DNA from: Candidatus Roizmanbacteria bacterium CG_4_10_14_0_8_um_filter_33_9
GTDB lineage: Bacteria; Patescibacteriota; Microgenomatia; UBA1406; GWC2-37-13
DNA length: 5,476 nucleotides
Direction of reading: 5' to 3'
NCBI GenBank assembly: GCA_002785065.1
Contig: PFLI01000163.1
Coordinates: 1-5,476 of the forward strand
The notes under the pieces were generated by a model that saw nothing but the letters and a program-made list of their open reading frames with translations, was not told where the DNA came from and did not search any database. The first letter of the stretch is position 1. Each line of letters opens with the position of its first letter. Shown here in pieces: positions 4,668-5,476 of the stretch. Both the position numbers and the translations under genes were made by a program.

Positions 4668-5258
4668 ATGCAAATGCCTATTGAACAAACACTTATTATT
4701 CTCAAACCTGACGCTGTAAAACGTGCTCTAGTTGGAACTATTATTGAAACATTCGAAAAAACAGGACTAAAGTTACTCGCAGCAAAAATGCTTCAACCCG
4801 AAGCTGATGTAATAAAACACCACTATCCTGGTACGAATGAGTGGATATCCGAAATGGGACAAAAAACCCTTTCCAGCTTTAAACAATCAGGGCTTGATGT
4901 TAAAAAACTTCTCGAGACTGACGATCCGTTAAAACTAGGAACATTTGTATATGAACGACTTATTACCTATTGGCAGGAAGGATCCATAATCGCAATGGTC
5001 TGGGAAGGACCTCATGCTATTGAAATTGCACGAAAATTACGCGGTCATACTATACCAACTCTAGCTCAAACCGGATCAATTTTTGCATCATACTCGTACG
5101 ATTCATCAGTGCTTTCTGCACTTTTAGGAAGAGTAGTAAAAACATTTATTCATGCATCAGGATCTGTTGAAGAAGCCCAAAGAGAAATAAAATATTGGTT
5201 TGGAAATACAACGTTTCCAAAATATAAACGGGAAGTTGATGAGTTATATTTAAAATAA
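4668..5258 (+). CDS. ndk: Nucleoside diphosphate kinase, long divergent form
   Basis: A 196-residue NDK, which moves a phosphate between nucleoside tri- and diphosphates through a phosphohistidine. Typical bacterial NDKs have about 140-150 residues; the extra length is mainly an insert near 54-90 after the HHYP segment, plus some near 140-158. Seen: TLIILKPDAVKRALVG at 8-23 with the phosphate-binding Lys K13; GSIIAMVWEGPHAIEIARKLRGHT at 105-128; and the active-site stretch FIHASGSVEEAQREIKYWF at 160-178 with catalytic H162. Compared with classical NDK, the GTIRGD loop reads GSIFAS at 136-141 (Arg replaced), the Asn three residues before the His is T159, and HGSDS reads HASGS. The HASG..EEA form is familiar to me from long NDKs of CPR and archaea, so it is probably active. 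The start could also be the in-frame ATG at 4674. It follows tmk by 81 bp and precedes a second NDK-like gene. Confidence 0.88.
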   Translation: MQMPIEQTLIILKPDAVKRALVGTIIETFEKTGLKLLAAKMLQPEADVIKHHYPGTNEWISEMGQKTLSSFKQSGLDVKKLLETDDPLKLGTFVYERLITYWQEGSIIAMVWEGPHAIEIARKLRGHTIPTLAQTGSIFASYSYDSSVLSALLGRVVKTFIHASGSVEEAQREIKYWFGNTTFPKYKREVDELYLK

Positions 5259-5273
5259 TAAATAAAAGGCGAA

Positions 5274-5336
5274 GATATCTTTATTTTGACAATCACCTGG
5301 GTCCCTTTAGGGTAAGGCGGTCAAAATAAAGATATC
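5274..5336. repeat. 63-bp hairpin with a perfect 17-bp stem
   Basis: GATATCTTTATTTTGAC (5274-5290) and its exact reverse complement (5320-5336) flank a 29-nt GC-richer loop (5291-5319). The loop can fold further: CCT (5296-5298) with AGG (5315-5317) closing over CCC-TTTA-GGG (5303-5312). It lies 15 nt past the long ndk stop and 17 nt before the next ATG. No T run follows on either strand, so it is not a standard Rho-independent terminator. It could be an RNA processing or attenuation structure, or a small palindromic mobile repeat. Confidence 0.85.
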
Positions 5337-5353
5337 AAACGATAATAAAAAAT

Positions 5354-5476
5354 ATGAAAAAACAAAAAGCACTATTAATCATAAAGCCTGATGGAGTCCA
5401 ACGCGGCAGTATGGGAGTAATCGTAAAACGAGTTGAACAAGTCGGATTGACTATTATTGGTTGTAAATTCATGATA
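5354..5476 (+). CDS. Second nucleoside diphosphate kinase-like gene, cut by the window edge
   Basis: The first 41 codons of an NDK-like gene that continues past the right edge. The visible residues KALLIIKPDGVQRGSMGVIV (5-24), followed by KRVEQVGLTIIGCKFM, match the first strand and helix of classical NDK, including the KPDGV motif with its Lys and the 'G-I..R.E..G..i.g.K' pattern. It is closer to the textbook form than the long NDK just upstream, so the two are tandem paralogs rather than a fresh duplication. The active-site His lies beyond the window, so activity cannot be judged. The ATG has no Shine-Dalgarno sequence; GATAAT (5341-5346) lies 7 nt before it and may be a -10. A strong hairpin precedes the gene. 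Confidence 0.82.
   Translation, partial: MKKQKALLIIKPDGVQRGSMGVIVKRVEQVGLTIIGCKFMI

Noticed and set aside
35..5258. Alternative genetic code with TGA as a sense codon, as in some CPR lineages
   Set aside because: All complete genes are open in the standard code, end in TAA and reach expected family lengths without reading through TGA.
5286..5291. Perfect TTGACA as a -35 box for the second NDK gene
   Set aside because: It lies inside the left arm of the 17-bp stem and has no TATAAT-like hexamer at 16-18 bp downstream.
5274..5336. Rho-independent terminator of the long ndk
   Set aside because: The stem is AT-rich, the loop is 29 nt and no T tract follows on the plus or minus strand.

Overview
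The window is AT-rich, tightly packed DNA with seven complete protein genes, one gene cut by the right edge, and one tRNA gene. The gene set suggests an uncultivated bacterium of the Candidate Phyla Radiation (Patescibacteria), perhaps from the Microgenomates side. It includes a single-pass sortase with a TCWPPGT active site, a TrmB-type regulator, a four-helix-bundle 'suffix' protein, a long divergent NDK, and starts with no Shine-Dalgarno sequence. This is inferred from gene style; no 16S or ribosomal marker is present. All seven complete genes end in TAA and read through in the standard code.

Left part (1-2542): a minus-strand pair, a TrmB-family regulator (1655-780) followed by a SAM-methyltransferase-like gene (715-35), ends at a small hairpin terminator (6-21). 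Divergent from the regulator is a C45/Ntn-type acyltransferase-hydrolase (1808-2542). Its -35/-10 pair is 17 bp apart and puts transcription start at the ATG, so the mRNA is probably leaderless and Cys2 becomes the N-terminal nucleophile. The 152-bp divergent spacer also holds an array of 8-bp units based on GTTAAC.

Middle (2539-3990): a sortase (3282-2539) overlaps the end of the hydrolase by four bases, tail to tail. It starts only 11 nt after tRNA-Arg(CCU) (3365-3294), so the two are probably co-transcribed. Next is a four-helix-bundle suffix-domain protein (3934-3410). A 9-bp repeat of consensus RTTATAAYN lies on both sides of this gene and also inside it, where it encodes a Y-N-x tripeptide linker. 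The two flanking arrays share a 24-bp direct repeat with one mismatch, as if gene plus arrays formed a cassette between the tRNA and tmk. The arrays also supply -10-like boxes for the neighbouring genes.

Right part (3990-5476): a thymidylate kinase, whose P-loop has Cys-Glu where Lys-Ser/Thr is expected, is followed by a second 8-bp GTTAAC-type array, a long nucleoside diphosphate kinase, a hairpin with a perfect 17-bp stem, and the first 41 codons of a second NDK-like gene. Together tmk and the NDKs would carry dTMP to dTDP to dTTP and balance NTP pools. The strongest candidate for something undescribed is the four-helix-bundle gene with its matching internal and external 9-bp repeats.
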